Assembly (NCBI GenBank): GCA_028289125.1
Contig: JAQGGZ010000005.1
Location: 1 to 64,000, forward strand
Direction of reading: 5' to 3'
Source: Candidatus Saccharimonadota bacterium
GTDB lineage: Bacteria > Patescibacteriota > Saccharimonadia > Saccharimonadales > UBA4665
DNA length: 64,000 nucleotides
Shown piece after piece: positions 15,351 to 24,425 of this stretch. Position 1 is the stretch's first letter. Every line of letters starts with the position of its first letter. Below the pieces are notes generated by a model. That model was given only the letters and a program-made list of their open reading frames with translations. It was not told the origin of the DNA and searched no databases. The translations under genes and the position numbers were made by a program.

Positions 15351-16733
15351 TTAGATAATGAGCGATACGATGGCGGCTATGCCGCTGACAGTCATGACAG
15401 CGACCGTCGCCCAGCCGATGAAATTCGTGTGAGGACGGTTTGCCCAGTGGCCCATGATCTTACGATTACGTGCCATCAGGACGATAAGCAAGAGGATGAT
15501 CGGTGCGACCAGTCCATTGGCTACGGCAGCGTAGATCAGTGCTTTGATCGGATCGATCTGTAAGAAGTTGATGCCGAAACCGATCAGCATCGATATAATG
15601 ATTACCCCATAAAATGCATAGGCCTGTGGCAGTTTGCGGTTGAGGCCTTCCTTCCACTTGAAACTTTCAGCCAGGGCGTATGAGCTCGAACCGGCCAGCA
15701 CCGGAATAGCCAGTAAGCCGGTACCGATAACACCTATGGCAAATAAGTAATAACTTGCATCACCGGCGAACGGACGTAAGGCTTCCGCCGCCTGCGCAGC
15801 GCTGGTGATATTGGTGATACCGTTCGGATACAGGATGCCGCCGCATGCGGCAATGATGAAGAACATGACGAGGTTACTTAGGAACATGCCTGACCAGACA
15901 TCGATCCGCATGGAGCGCATATCATATTTTGATACACCCGTCCGGCGCTGCCGTACCGTGGTCTTGCCTTGAGAAATCTTTTCTTCGACTTCGCTCGACG
16001 TCTGCCAGAAAAACAGGTAGGGCGATATCGTAGTGCCCAGTACGGCACAGATGATAAGGAGAGCGTCCTTACTGAAGTTGAACGAAGGATGGACGACCGC
16101 GTACGCGATGGTGTGCCAGTCGAGGTGGGCGAGGATCGCTGAAACGACATACGAAAGTAATATCAGTGCCAGCCACTTCAGATATCGTGCGTACCGCACA
16201 TAGGGCGTAAAAATCTGTAGTCCCAAACTGACCGCGGCAAAACCCGCCACCAGCCAACCGAAACTTAGCTGCGGCATAAGCAGCTGGGCCGCTTTTGCCA
16301 TAGCTCCCAAGTCGGCACCAATGTTGATGACGTTCGCAGCGAATAGCAGCAATGTACAAGCGTACAGAACCTTTTTGGAGAAGAATATGCGGATATTGCC
16401 TGCCAACCCCCGCCCTGTTACCAGACCGATGCGGGCGCACATTTCCTGGACGACTCCCATAAGCGGCAGCGTCCAGACGGACAACCAGATGAACTGATAG
16501 CCGAACTGCGCGCCCGTCTGCGAGTACGTTGCGATGCCCGATGGATCGTCGTCGCTGGCACCTGTGGTCAGACCGGGCCCAAGCATGAGCCAATAATTGC
16601 GCCCTTTAGTTATGACCTGACCGCCGGGTAACACGCGCGCGATCTGCTGTGAAGCGATGACGCTTCGGTCAAGAATGATGGCCGGAGCTTCGGCGCTCAT
16701 TGTTAACAGATCTTTTTTCTTTTTGTGTGCCAT
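15351..16733 (-). CDS. Nramp-related divalent metal transporter with altered metal-site motifs
   Basis: 460 aa with about 11 hydrophobic helices after a basic N-terminus. Helix 1 has GPGLTTGASDDDPSG where classical Nramp has DPGN, and helix 6 has GTTISPYLFFWQTS where classical Nramp has the M-P-H motif that binds Mn/Fe through methionine. The fold is PF01566/Nramp, normally a proton-coupled importer of transition metals. The altered residues match the Nramp-related branch, so the ion (Mg, Mn or other) is open. A TGATATAAT box lies 26 nt upstream; no Shine-Dalgarno sequence was found. MSAEAP, 11 codons later, is an alternative start. Confidence 0.85.
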   Translation of the reverse strand: MAHKKKKDLLTMSAEAPAIILDRSVIASQQIARVLPGGQVITKGRNYWLMLGPGLTTGASDDDPSGIATYSQTGAQFGYQFIWLSVWTLPLMGVVQEMCARIGLVTGRGLAGNIRIFFSKKVLYACTLLLFAANVINIGADLGAMAKAAQLLMPQLSFGWLVAGFAAVSLGLQIFTPYVRYARYLKWLALILLSYVVSAILAHLDWHTIAYAVVHPSFNFSKDALLIICAVLGTTISPYLFFWQTSSEVEEKISQGKTTVRQRRTGVSKYDMRSMRIDVWSGMFLSNLVMFFIIAACGGILYPNGITNITSAAQAAEALRPFAGDASYYLFAIGVIGTGLLAIPVLAGSSSYALAESFKWKEGLNRKLPQAYAFYGVIIISMLIGFGINFLQIDPIKALIYAAVANGLVAPIILLLIVLMARNRKIMGHWANRPHTNFIGWATVAVMTVSGIAAIVSLII

Positions 16734-16770
16734 GTTTGTTTTTATGTAAGTTCTGTTGAATTATATCATG

Positions 16771-17367
16771 CTACAGATTACGGCCGAAGTAGTACCAGAA
16801 GTGCTTGAAGATAAAGAACGCCAGCAGCAGGAACCACAGCAACAGCAAATCAAGATGATGCTTGCGAACCCATATACCCAGCCCGATCAGTTGCCGGGGC
16901 AATTGGATATGACCTTTGTCGATGTTATACAGCGTCACGTACCAGAACGTGATGATACTGACGATCCAGGTCGCGACGCACATCAGGCAGATGGCGTGAA
17001 TGCGATAGACGGTCTGGAAAAACAACCAGTGACAGAACAGTACCGCAAAGATAGTGCCGGCTTCCAATCCGAGCCAGTACCAGCGTTTCAACCGGCCACG
17101 TTGCAACAGAAAGACACCGGTCGTGATGACCACGGGCCAAGCGGCCAGCCCGATCAATGGGTTAGGAAAACCGAAGACGTGTGACTGGGCAGACTGCATG
17201 ACAGAACCGCAGCTGATGATCGGATTTAAGTCGCAGACGAACTGTGTTTCCGGATGTTGCAGCAAGTTGATCTTATCGATGGTAATGATGGCGGCCATAG
17301 CCAGCCCGATCGTACCGCAGACAATCAGTAACCACGGTAAGACCTTGTCAAGAGTGAGTTTTTTCAT
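16771..17367 (-). CDS. VKOR-family disulfide-generating membrane protein
   Basis: 198 aa with four or five membrane helices. The two cysteine pairs of the family are visible: Cys45 and Cys53 (VCDLNPIISCG) in the first loop and the quinone-side CXXC Cys127-Cys130 (AICLMCVATW). It reoxidises an extracytoplasmic thioredoxin-like partner and passes electrons to a quinone or substitute. There is no fused thioredoxin domain and no DsbA-like gene next to it. A TGATATACT box ends 7 nt before the ATG, suggesting a leaderless message separate from the zwf operon upstream. Confidence 0.92.
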   Translation of the reverse strand: MKKLTLDKVLPWLLIVCGTIGLAMAAIITIDKINLLQHPETQFVCDLNPIISCGSVMQSAQSHVFGFPNPLIGLAAWPVVITTGVFLLQRGRLKRWYWLGLEAGTIFAVLFCHWLFFQTVYRIHAICLMCVATWIVSIITFWYVTLYNIDKGHIQLPRQLIGLGIWVRKHHLDLLLLWFLLLAFFIFKHFWYYFGRNL

Positions 17368-17374
17368 TGATTCC

Positions 17375-17380
17375 AGTATA
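17375..17380 (-). promoter_or_regulatory. Extended -10 box of the VKOR gene
   Basis: TG-A-TATACT on the minus strand, 7 nt before the ATG at 17367. It lies between the zwf stop and VKOR, so VKOR can be expressed independently. Confidence 0.5.
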
Positions 17381-17402
17381 TCACTATCAGCTTATGCTTC
17401 GC

Positions 17403-18695
17403 TTACGCGAGGTTGGTCAGCGAGGGTCCCCTGCTGCCCTTGGCGTATGATTGCAAACCATCTTCGCCGGCGGCTGCCCAAGCGTCCATTATCGGCTGCA
17501 CGACCCGCCAGCAAGCCAAAGCCTCATCTGCGGTTACGAACAGTTGTTGTTTGCCGCTGAGGGCGTCATAGAAGACGCGCTGATAGGCATCCGGCATTTC
17601 ACCATTAATCGGGAGCTCGAGGGCTTGTTCCTCGACGGCATCCTCGTCCAGGCCGGGTTTTTTCGTGATGGTCGTAATGCTTATCTTGTGTTCAGGTTCG
17701 ATATCGAACACCAGCTGAGCTGCTTTCTGAGTCAGATCGGTCGCTTTGAACGTGACGGTGACGTCCGTAATCTTGTGCGGCAAAGCCTTGCCGGTCTCTA
17801 GTACGAAAGTCACGCCCTGCCAATTCGGATCGGAACTTGTCAGCTCAATCGCGGCAAACGTTTCAAGTGTCGAATCGGGTTGCCCGGCCTCGTCGCGGTA
17901 GCCTTCATACTGTCCGCGGGCGGTCCGGTTGGTAATGTCTTCCGGTACGATCAGGCTTTCAAGAAAATCCTTCTTGGACGAGGTGCTGGCGGTGACGGCC
18001 AAAATCTGCAACAAATGGCTTTGGATCAGATCACGCAGTGCGCCGGTCTGTTCATAGAAGTCCCCCCGCCCCTGAATATCCAGTGTCTCATGGCCACGGA
18101 CATAAATGCTTGAAACGTATTCATTACTGAGCAGGTGGTTGAACAAGCCGTTGCGCTCGCGGAACGTGGTAATGCCTTGTACCATGTCTTTCGCCAAGAA
18201 GTGGTCGATGCGGTAAATCTGCTCTTCGGAAAAGACCTCGGCGAGATCTTTGGTCAGCTGCTCGGCCGATGCGAGGTCGTGGCCGTACGGTTTTTCAATT
18301 AACAGACGGGTCCGCTGATCGTTCAGACCGGCTGTCGCCATGTTACGGACGACATCGCTTAGTGTTTCCGGTGGAATCGACAGGTAAAAAAGGCGTTGCA
18401 TCGGTACGCCTTGCCGCTGTTCGATCTCATCGAGTTTACTTTTGAGGACCGTACCGCCGCTGTCTTCCGACGGGTCATACTGAATCATCTCTAACCTACT
18501 GGCAAATTCGTCGTTGAAATCGTCGCGGGATATGATGTCGCCTGGCGATACCTCTCGGCGCGAGGACCCAAGTAGGACGGTCTTATCATGGAGTAGGCCC
18601 TGGTTGTGCAGGCTGAATATGGCCGGTAATAATTTTCTTTTGGACAGATCGCCGGTAATGCCGAATAGGACGATGATTGCTGGCTCGGTTTGCAT
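17403..18695 (-). CDS. zwf: Glucose-6-phosphate 1-dehydrogenase
   Basis: 430 aa, somewhat shorter than the usual ~480. The N-terminal NADP site FGITGDLSKRKLLPAIF and the active-site stretch RIDHFLAKDMVQGI (family consensus RIDHYLGKE) are clear, as are RNGLFNHLLSNEY and ALRDLIQSHLLQ. It oxidises glucose-6-phosphate to 6-phosphogluconolactone with NADP reduction, the first step of the oxidative pentose phosphate pathway. An AAAGGAGGG ribosome site precedes the ATG, and it is the last of the three pathway genes pgl-gnd-zwf. Confidence 0.96.
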   Translation of the reverse strand: MQTEPAIIVLFGITGDLSKRKLLPAIFSLHNQGLLHDKTVLLGSSRREVSPGDIISRDDFNDEFASRLEMIQYDPSEDSGGTVLKSKLDEIEQRQGVPMQRLFYLSIPPETLSDVVRNMATAGLNDQRTRLLIEKPYGHDLASAEQLTKDLAEVFSEEQIYRIDHFLAKDMVQGITTFRERNGLFNHLLSNEYVSSIYVRGHETLDIQGRGDFYEQTGALRDLIQSHLLQILAVTASTSSKKDFLESLIVPEDITNRTARGQYEGYRDEAGQPDSTLETFAAIELTSSDPNWQGVTFVLETGKALPHKITDVTVTFKATDLTQKAAQLVFDIEPEHKISITTITKKPGLDEDAVEEQALELPINGEMPDAYQRVFYDALSGKQQLFVTADEALACWRVVQPIMDAWAAAGEDGLQSYAKGSRGPSLTNLA

Positions 18696-18708
18696 GAAGG
18701 GCCCTCCT

Positions 18709-19611
18709 TTAGCGTTGGTTGATGCTGTGACCGCCGAAGGCGTTACGTAAGGCGGCTAGTACTTTTGTAGCATAATTCGTCCGGCCCTGCTGTGAAGCCA
18801 GCCGGATTTTTAGTGATTCCTCGATGACTGGCAATGTCATACCACTGGTGTGGGCCGCTTCGACGGCCCAACGGGCTTCGCCACTTTCCGCTACGACGCC
18901 GTCGATGCCTTCGAGCTCAGGATTGGCACGGAGCGCCTGGGCCGTCAGTCCGTTGAGATTGGAGTCGATGATGCTGCCTTGCTGCCATAGGTCACCGATG
19001 TCGGCCAGGTCCAGGTGGTCATACGGACCTTCTTTCAGCAGTTGATAGCCTTCGGCCAGACTCTGCATCATGCCGTACTCGATGGCGTTATGGACCATCT
19101 TGACGTAATGCCCTGCGCCGGCCGGCCCGACGTGGCGCCAGCCGCCGTTAGGGGCAACGAGGGTGTCAAGGATCGGCTTCAGTGTCTGAACTACTTCACC
19201 GCCACCGACCATCAAAGAGAAACCGTTCTCAAAGCCGTGCACGCCGCCGCTCGTGCCGATATCGACGAAGTTGATGCCGTGACTGGCGGCGGCTTCGGCG
19301 CGCGGTCCGGAAAGGCGAAAATCAGAATTACCCCCATCAATAAGGATGGTGTCGGCCGGTAATAGGCTGAACCATTCTGTCAGTTCTGTTTCTACGAAGT
19401 CAGCAGGAATCATTAACCAGATAACCGGAGGCTCATCCGTGAATGCAGCGATAACCTCGGCTTTATTATGGGCAGCGATGACACCTTTTGCGGCAAGATT
19501 TTCGAGTGTTTCGGCGTTCTGGTCATAACCGACGACCGCATGGCCGTCATTCATAAGTTTTTCGGCGATCTGTTGGCCCATTTTACCGAGCCCGATTAAT
19601 GCGATTTTCAT
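18709..19611 (-). CDS. gnd: 6-phosphogluconate dehydrogenase, decarboxylating, short type
   Basis: 300 aa, the short GntZ/YqeC-like class rather than the ~470-aa enzyme. A Rossmann motif GLGKMGQQIAEKL begins at residue 7. The substrate-binding stretches are DGGNSDFR, DIGTSGGVHGFENGFSLMVGG and the catalytic lysine region GAGHYVKMVHNAIEYGMMQ. It converts 6-phosphogluconate to ribulose-5-phosphate and CO2. NAD or NADP preference cannot be read safely, although the residues after the Rossmann glycines (GYDQN) include an acidic Asp, which often favours NAD. Its start overlaps the pgl stop by 4 nt (ATGA). Confidence 0.95.
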   Translation of the reverse strand: MKIALIGLGKMGQQIAEKLMNDGHAVVGYDQNAETLENLAAKGVIAAHNKAEVIAAFTDEPPVIWLMIPADFVETELTEWFSLLPADTILIDGGNSDFRLSGPRAEAAASHGINFVDIGTSGGVHGFENGFSLMVGGGEVVQTLKPILDTLVAPNGGWRHVGPAGAGHYVKMVHNAIEYGMMQSLAEGYQLLKEGPYDHLDLADIGDLWQQGSIIDSNLNGLTAQALRANPELEGIDGVVAESGEARWAVEAAHTSGMTLPVIEESLKIRLASQQGRTNYATKVLAALRNAFGGHSINQR

Positions 19612-20285
19612 TCTTTTTCTCCTATCTGGTCACTGATAACGACCGCCTCGGTTAATTCTTTCAGTATTTGCACCGGTTGCTCTGCGAGCGGCGTGTCATT
19701 GGCATGTAACTGCTCCAGCTGTGTTTTCTTGTTGTCGCCAAAGGCGTATAAGTAGCCGACGTCGATCTGGCGTAGCCCCTCAAAGGTCATAGTCAGGCGA
19801 TCATACTGATCGGTATGGTAGTGGGTCGTAAGATATGGCAGCTCCTCGGCAGCAGGTGTCCCGGGAAGAATGCCTGCGGTATGGCCATCAGGACCCATGC
19901 CGAACAGACCGATGACCACATCAGCCTTGGCCAATTCTTCTTCGATGAGCCCCTCAAACCGCTCGGCAGCTGCCTCAAATGATGCTTCTGTCTCTGGCAA
20001 GGACGCAACTATCGTAGCCGAACGGGCATCAAATCCGGCTTCAATGAGTTGCCGAAAATTAGAATCGGCATGTCCGAACTCGCCGTAACGCTCATCCATA
20101 AGTGTGATCGTCAGGTTCGCCAGCCGGGTTTCAGGCAAGCGGTTCATGATGGCGGTTTCGAGTTCGATGTTCGAGCCCCCGGAAATCAACCAGAGTACCT
20201 GGCGGTTGGCGTGTAACTCTTCGGTCAGCCGTTGCACGATTGGTTCGATGCTGGCCATGCGGTCGGTGTAGAGGTGGTAATGCAT
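19608..20285 (-). CDS. pgl: 6-phosphogluconolactonase
   Basis: 225 aa from MHYHLYTDRMASIEP. The glucosamine-6-phosphate isomerase-like fold shows LWLISGGSNIELE (phosphate loop), LMDERYGEFGHADSNFR and GLFGMGPDGHTAGILPG, the signature of DevB-type lactonases. It hydrolyses 6-phosphogluconolactone between Zwf and Gnd. The open frame runs 57 codons further upstream into typA, but that part is unlike the family and overlaps typA, so 20285 is chosen. It sits 25 nt behind typA and is coupled to gnd. Confidence 0.94.
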   Translation of the reverse strand: MHYHLYTDRMASIEPIVQRLTEELHANRQVLWLISGGSNIELETAIMNRLPETRLANLTITLMDERYGEFGHADSNFRQLIEAGFDARSATIVASLPETEASFEAAAERFEGLIEEELAKADVVIGLFGMGPDGHTAGILPGTPAAEELPYLTTHYHTDQYDRLTMTFEGLRQIDVGYLYAFGDNKKTQLEQLHANDTPLAEQPVQILKELTEAVVISDQIGEKE

Positions 20286-20310
20286 GCCTACCACTATACT
20301 ACAGCCGGAC

Positions 20311-22137
20311 TTATGAACGCTTGCGCTTCTTGGGATCAAGCTCGCGCTTGCGCAGGCGGAGTGACTTTGGTGTGACTTCGAGTAATTCGTCGTTTTCGAT
20401 GAAGTCGAGGCACTGTTCCAGGCTGAAGATGGTCGGCGGGGTAAGCTGGACGACACCGTCAGAACTGGAAGAGCGCATGTTAGTCAGGTGCTTCGCCTTA
20501 CAGACGTTGATTTCCATGTCTTCCTGGCGGCTGTTAAGGCCGATGATCTGGCCGGCGTAGACTTTTTCAGCCGGACCGATGTATGTCGTGCCGCGGGCTT
20601 CAGCGTTCTGCAGAGCGTAGGCGGTGGTGACACCGGCTTCGAAGGAGATCAGTACGCCGTTACGGAGTTGCTGGAGTGCACTACCCTGTTCCTGGTAACC
20701 GGTGACGACACTGTTCATTACGATGGTGCCTTTGGTGTTGGTCAGGAGGACGTTGCGCAGACCGATCAGGGCGCGGGTCGGCATTTCGTAAACGAGCTTC
20801 GTGACGCCTTTCGGACTGGCAAACTGTTCTTTGAGGGTGGCGCGGCGTTGACCAAGTTCCATCTGGACGGTACCGACGTGTTCGGCCGGGACTTCGATCT
20901 GGACCTCTTCGACCGGCTCCATAGTCTTGCCGTCTTCCTGCTTGGTCACGACCTGCGGGCGGCCGACTTCGAATTCGAAGCCTTCGCGCCGCATCGTTTC
21001 GATCAGGACGGACAGGTGAAGTTCACCACGACCGGAGACTTTGAAGCCGATACCTTCGTCTTCGACACGGAGGCCGACATTGGTTTCGAGTTCTTTCTGC
21101 AAGCGGTCACCGATTTGACGGCTGGTGTTGAACTCGGCTTCCTGACCCTTGAATGGGCTGGTGTTCGGGCCTAAGAAAATCTGCAGGGTCGGAGCTTCCA
21201 CTTCCATGACTGGGAGTGCTTCCGGGTTGGTAGCGTCAGCGATAGTTTCGCCGATCTGCGCGTCAGCGATGCCAGTCAGCTGGACGATGTCACCAGCGGT
21301 ACCGCCGGCCACTTCAAAGCGGCTGACACCGTGGCTCATGAATACAAGCTCAACTTTGGCTTTCGAGAAGGTACCGTCTTTTTTGCAAAGAGCGACTTGA
21401 TCACCACCCTTAATGCTGCCGCGGGTAATGCGGCCGATGGCGTACTTGCCCTTGAAGGTGTCAAAAGCCAGAGCGGTGACTAACATCTGGAACGGCTTGT
21501 CGACTTCGACTTTCGGAGCCGGAATGTCGCTGATGATAGCGTCAAAGACGACTTCGAGGCTGCCGTCAGCTTCGGTGTCATCAGGAATGCTCTTCCAGGC
21601 CTTGCCGGCGCGGCCGATGGCGTAATAGACAGGATAATGGAGTTGATCTTCATGGATGGCCATCTCGAGAAACAAGTCAGCGAGTTCGTCTTCGACCTCA
21701 GAAATGCGGCGGCCGTCTTTATCAATCTTGTTGATGATGACAATCGGCTTAAGGCCGGCTTCAAGCGCCTTACCGAGGACGAATTTGGTCTGTGGCATCG
21801 GGCCTTCCTGGGCGTCGACGATCAGCAGGCAGCCGTCGGCCATATTCAAGGTGCGTTCGACCTCGCCTGAGAAGTCGGCGTGTCCGGGCGTGTCAATAAT
21901 GTTGATACGGTAGTCACCGTGCTGGACGGCCGTAATCTTGGCAGTGATGGTGATTCCGCGTTCGCGTTCCTGGTCACCGCTGTCCATGATGAGGCTCTGG
22001 CCCATCTCGGCCTGGTTGTCGCGGAAGGTCTGCGACTGCTTTAATAATCCATCAACGAGGGTGGTCTTACCGTGGTCGACGTGAGCAATGATGGCAATGT
22101 TCCGGATCTTAGCCGGATCTTGAGTGGCTGCGGGCAT
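20311..22137 (-). CDS. typA: Ribosome-associated GTPase TypA/BipA
   Basis: 608 aa, family length. GTPase motifs: G1 AHVDHGKTTLVDGLL, G2 RGITITAK, G3 DTPGHADF, G4 NKIDKDGRR. EF-G-like domains and the BipA-specific C-terminus follow (SGRGELHLSVLIETMRREGFE, PTRALIGLRNVLLTNTKGT, KHLTNMRSS). It aids 50S subunit assembly and stress or cold adaptation. The open frame is longer, but MPAATQDPAKIRNIAII at 22137 matches the family start. The message has a 42-nt leader from a TTTTCA-N17-TACAAT promoter and probably continues into pgl-gnd-zwf. Confidence 0.97.
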   Translation of the reverse strand: MPAATQDPAKIRNIAIIAHVDHGKTTLVDGLLKQSQTFRDNQAEMGQSLIMDSGDQERERGITITAKITAVQHGDYRINIIDTPGHADFSGEVERTLNMADGCLLIVDAQEGPMPQTKFVLGKALEAGLKPIVIINKIDKDGRRISEVEDELADLFLEMAIHEDQLHYPVYYAIGRAGKAWKSIPDDTEADGSLEVVFDAIISDIPAPKVEVDKPFQMLVTALAFDTFKGKYAIGRITRGSIKGGDQVALCKKDGTFSKAKVELVFMSHGVSRFEVAGGTAGDIVQLTGIADAQIGETIADATNPEALPVMEVEAPTLQIFLGPNTSPFKGQEAEFNTSRQIGDRLQKELETNVGLRVEDEGIGFKVSGRGELHLSVLIETMRREGFEFEVGRPQVVTKQEDGKTMEPVEEVQIEVPAEHVGTVQMELGQRRATLKEQFASPKGVTKLVYEMPTRALIGLRNVLLTNTKGTIVMNSVVTGYQEQGSALQQLRNGVLISFEAGVTTAYALQNAEARGTTYIGPAEKVYAGQIIGLNSRQEDMEINVCKAKHLTNMRSSSSDGVVQLTPPTIFSLEQCLDFIENDELLEVTPKSLRLRKRELDPKKRKRS

Positions 22138-22179
22138 ACTAAAAAACTTTCTTGTATTGATTAATGAAACTTTAAAGCT

Positions 22180-22208
22180 ATTGTAGCATAAATACCTCTG
22201 TTTGAAAA
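22180..22208 (-). promoter_or_regulatory. Promoter of typA-pgl-gnd-zwf
   Basis: TTTTCA (22203-22208), a 17-nt spacer and TACAAT (22180-22185) on the minus strand. RNA would start near 22173. Confidence 0.5.
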
Positions 22209-22221
22209 TGCTTGCTGTACG

Positions 22222-22250
22222 TTCACACATAAACATAATCAGGGTATACT
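22222..22250 (+). promoter_or_regulatory. Leaderless promoter of the beta-lactamase-fold gene
   Basis: TTCACA (22222-22227), a 17-nt spacer and TATACT (22245-22250). The ATG at 22258 follows after 7 nt, so the RNA start would coincide with the start codon. Confidence 0.6.
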
Positions 22251-22257
22251 GGAAGCA

Positions 22258-23538
22258 ATGGATCCGAGACGATACCGGAGTGGGGGGCAACCTCCAGAAT
22301 TGCCGGCACCAAAAACATTTATCGATGGCTTTATTCCACCAAGTCGATCGCTGCCTAAGACGCCGATGGCGGTACCGCAGTCCAAGCCGGTGTTTACGGC
22401 CCCGGTTGCTAAGTCCATACCGACAATTGAACCTGTTCGCCGCGGCTTGCCTGTCCAGCGACCGATACGCCTTGAGCCTCAGGCTCCTACGCCGCCACCC
22501 TTACCGAAACCAGTGATGCAGCCGACCTCGAATCCGGCGCCCGGCCCGGCTTATGCGCCGAGGCGAGTAGCTTATTCTATCCAGCCCCAGTATCAGCCGC
22601 CAGAACCGCAATCGCGTCCAAGCGGCTTGCAACCAGCCGTTACCCGCTTGAAGCGGCCGCGTGACCTGCCTCGCTGGCTGGTCGCGATTCCGGCCGGCAT
22701 ACTGATTGTCTGGTTGGGCATAAGCCTGTTCCGGCACCCAGCCGTACCCCTGGAAGCCAGCCGGTCACTGACCCAGAAGTCAGCCCTGCAGACCCAGGCG
22801 AAAGTACCGGTTGTCCCGACGTACCCGACCGTTCAGCAGCAGACGACGTTTGAAGCCGCGGTTCAGAAAATCATGGCCGACAACCCTGGTGTGCGCACGA
22901 CGGTCGTCGCTCGCAACCTGAAAACAGGTAAAGAAGTCACGATCGGGAGCAATGATCCATACATTGCCGCCAGCACCGGCAAGCTCCTGACCGCGGCCAC
23001 GGTATTCAAAGAAGTGGAAGCTGGTCGCTTAAGCCTGAACCGTAAGATGTCTAACGGATTGACCGCCCAGGCTACACTTCAGAAGATGATCGTCAACAGT
23101 GATAACGATTGTTGGGCCGTTCTGAATACATATGTGGGGCGACCGAAGCTGACCGCCCGGGCCGTCGAAATCGGCATGGTCAAGTACAAAAACAGCAACA
23201 ACAGCCTGCTCACTAGTGACACCGCGCTCCTAGTACGGAAATTATACGACGGGTCACTGATGAACGCTTCTAACCGAAATTTATTGCTCGGCTGGATGAA
23301 GACAGCAAATTATCGCGGATACATAGTCGCAGCCGTACCGGCGGAGTATACGATTTATCATAAGGTAGGCATCTACGCCAACGTACTACACGATGCTGCT
23401 ATCATTACCAAAGGGGATGAAGCGCTCGAGCTGGTAGTGTATACCGAAGGTACGGCACCGGCCGACCCGGCCCGGACGGTGCTCATCAAGGCCGTCACGA
23501 CAGAGGCGCTGGCGGCGTTTTTCAAGCCTGCTTCTTAG
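22258..23538 (+). CDS. Membrane-anchored class A beta-lactamase-fold serine hydrolase
   Basis: 426 aa. A Pro-rich cytoplasmic N-terminus (1-135) and one helix (about 140-158) place the C-terminal domain outside. That domain has the serine-transpeptidase motifs: S-x-x-K as AASTGKLL, SDN as VNSDNDCWA and a KTG-like YHKVGIY. The last motif is KVG, and the class A Glu166 omega-loop is not evident, so true beta-lactamase activity is unlikely. It is more probably a D-alanyl-D-alanine carboxypeptidase-like or PBP-related wall enzyme. Its 3' end overlaps the convergent DUF6496 gene by 17 nt. Confidence 0.85.
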   Translation: MDPRRYRSGGQPPELPAPKTFIDGFIPPSRSLPKTPMAVPQSKPVFTAPVAKSIPTIEPVRRGLPVQRPIRLEPQAPTPPPLPKPVMQPTSNPAPGPAYAPRRVAYSIQPQYQPPEPQSRPSGLQPAVTRLKRPRDLPRWLVAIPAGILIVWLGISLFRHPAVPLEASRSLTQKSALQTQAKVPVVPTYPTVQQQTTFEAAVQKIMADNPGVRTTVVARNLKTGKEVTIGSNDPYIAASTGKLLTAATVFKEVEAGRLSLNRKMSNGLTAQATLQKMIVNSDNDCWAVLNTYVGRPKLTARAVEIGMVKYKNSNNSLLTSDTALLVRKLYDGSLMNASNRNLLLGWMKTANYRGYIVAAVPAEYTIYHKVGIYANVLHDAAIITKGDEALELVVYTEGTAPADPARTVLIKAVTTEALAAFFKPAS

Positions 23539-23710
23539 GCTCTTTCGGTACCTTGTCCCCTTCTTTGCGGGCTTCGGAAATGCCGATGGCGACCGCCTGC
23601 TTCTGACTGGTAACTTTTTTGCCGGTACTGCCTGATTTCAGGGTTCCTTTCTTGTACTCATCCATGACTTTTTTGATTTTTTTCTGTGCCCGAGGGCCGT
23701 ACTGAGCCAT
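23522..23710 (-). CDS. Small basic DUF6496-type protein
   Basis: 62 aa, very Lys-rich. It follows the pattern of a common small bacterial family: YGPRAQKKIKKVMDEYKKGTLKSG, then GKKVTSQKQAVAIGISEARK and a charged tail. These proteins have no established role; the composition suggests nucleic-acid binding or stress protection. The ATG overlaps the stop of the DJ-1/PfpI gene (TAATG), so it is translated with a stress protein. Confidence 0.8.
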   Translation of the reverse strand: MAQYGPRAQKKIKKVMDEYKKGTLKSGSTGKKVTSQKQAVAIGISEARKEGDKVPKEPKKQA

Positions 23711-24258
23711 TACCGGTCCCCCTTGCCAAGCATGTCGATGATAGCCGCACTGAACACCGGAACGTCATCGGGGTTTCGGCTGGTGATAAGTGATCCGTCG
23801 GTGACGACGGACTCGTCGGTCCAGGTCGCACCGGCATTGCGTAAATCGTCCTGAATCGTAAAGAAACTTGTCAGCTGACGTCCATTGATAACATCGGCTG
23901 ATGCCAGCAGCCAAGGGGCGTGACAGACGGCTGCTACCGGCTTATCTTCATCCAGGAATGTCTTCACCCATTCGCGGGCTTTCGGCGTCATCCGTAAGTT
24001 GTCGGCGTTGATCGCGCCGCCCGGCAAGACGAGCGCGTCATAATCAGTGAACTGAGCGCTATCCAGCTGCAGGTCAACTGGAAACGTGTCAGCTTTCTCG
24101 ACGTGGTTCAAGCCATGGACCTCTGTCTGGTCGGTGGCGGTGATGGTGTGCACGGTGGCGCCGGCGGCCTCTAATTTTTCTTTGGGTCCGACATATTCGG
24201 CCTGTTCAAAAAAATCATGTACCAGCATCGCGATATGTTTGCCTGATAAATCTGCCAT
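23710..24258 (-). CDS. DJ-1/PfpI-family stress protein
   Basis: 182 aa from MADLSGKHIAMLVHD. The family core is present: FFEQAEYVGPKEKLEAAG, DALVLPGGAINAD and the nucleophile elbow AAVCHAPWLL with reactive Cys followed by His. PfpI-like members act as deglycases, chaperones or proteases in general stress. A GGAGGA ribosome site 8 nt before 24258 supports that start over an ATG 11 codons upstream. It is coupled to the DUF6496 gene. Confidence 0.92.
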   Translation of the reverse strand: MADLSGKHIAMLVHDFFEQAEYVGPKEKLEAAGATVHTITATDQTEVHGLNHVEKADTFPVDLQLDSAQFTDYDALVLPGGAINADNLRMTPKAREWVKTFLDEDKPVAAVCHAPWLLASADVINGRQLTSFFTIQDDLRNAGATWTDESVVTDGSLITSRNPDDVPVFSAAIIDMLGKGDR

Positions 24259-24425
24259 GAGTGGATTCCTCCGGTTAGTTGATACCGGCAATTATCATCA
24301 CCTCGACGTGTTCCGGCAGTAAGAATTTTTATGCCCATGCTGGACAAAGCGCTATGACCTCATATTTTAAGGATTTTGCAAGGATGACGGTGTACTATAT
24401 ACTCTGAGATAGGAATTATCGCCTC

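Noticed and set aside
20286-20456. N-terminal extension of 6-phosphogluconolactonase
   Set aside because: It overlaps the typA 3' end, is a Ser-rich out-of-family sequence, and the family start is at 20285.
20488-21174. Long plus-strand open frame (228 codons) inside typA
   Set aside because: It lies wholly antisense to the strongly conserved typA, with no recognisable motif and no ribosome site. It is a frame shadow of biased codons.
22258-23538. Functional beta-lactamase (antibiotic resistance)
   Set aside because: SxxK and SDN are present, but the third motif is KVG and no omega-loop Glu is evident; a wall enzyme is more likely.
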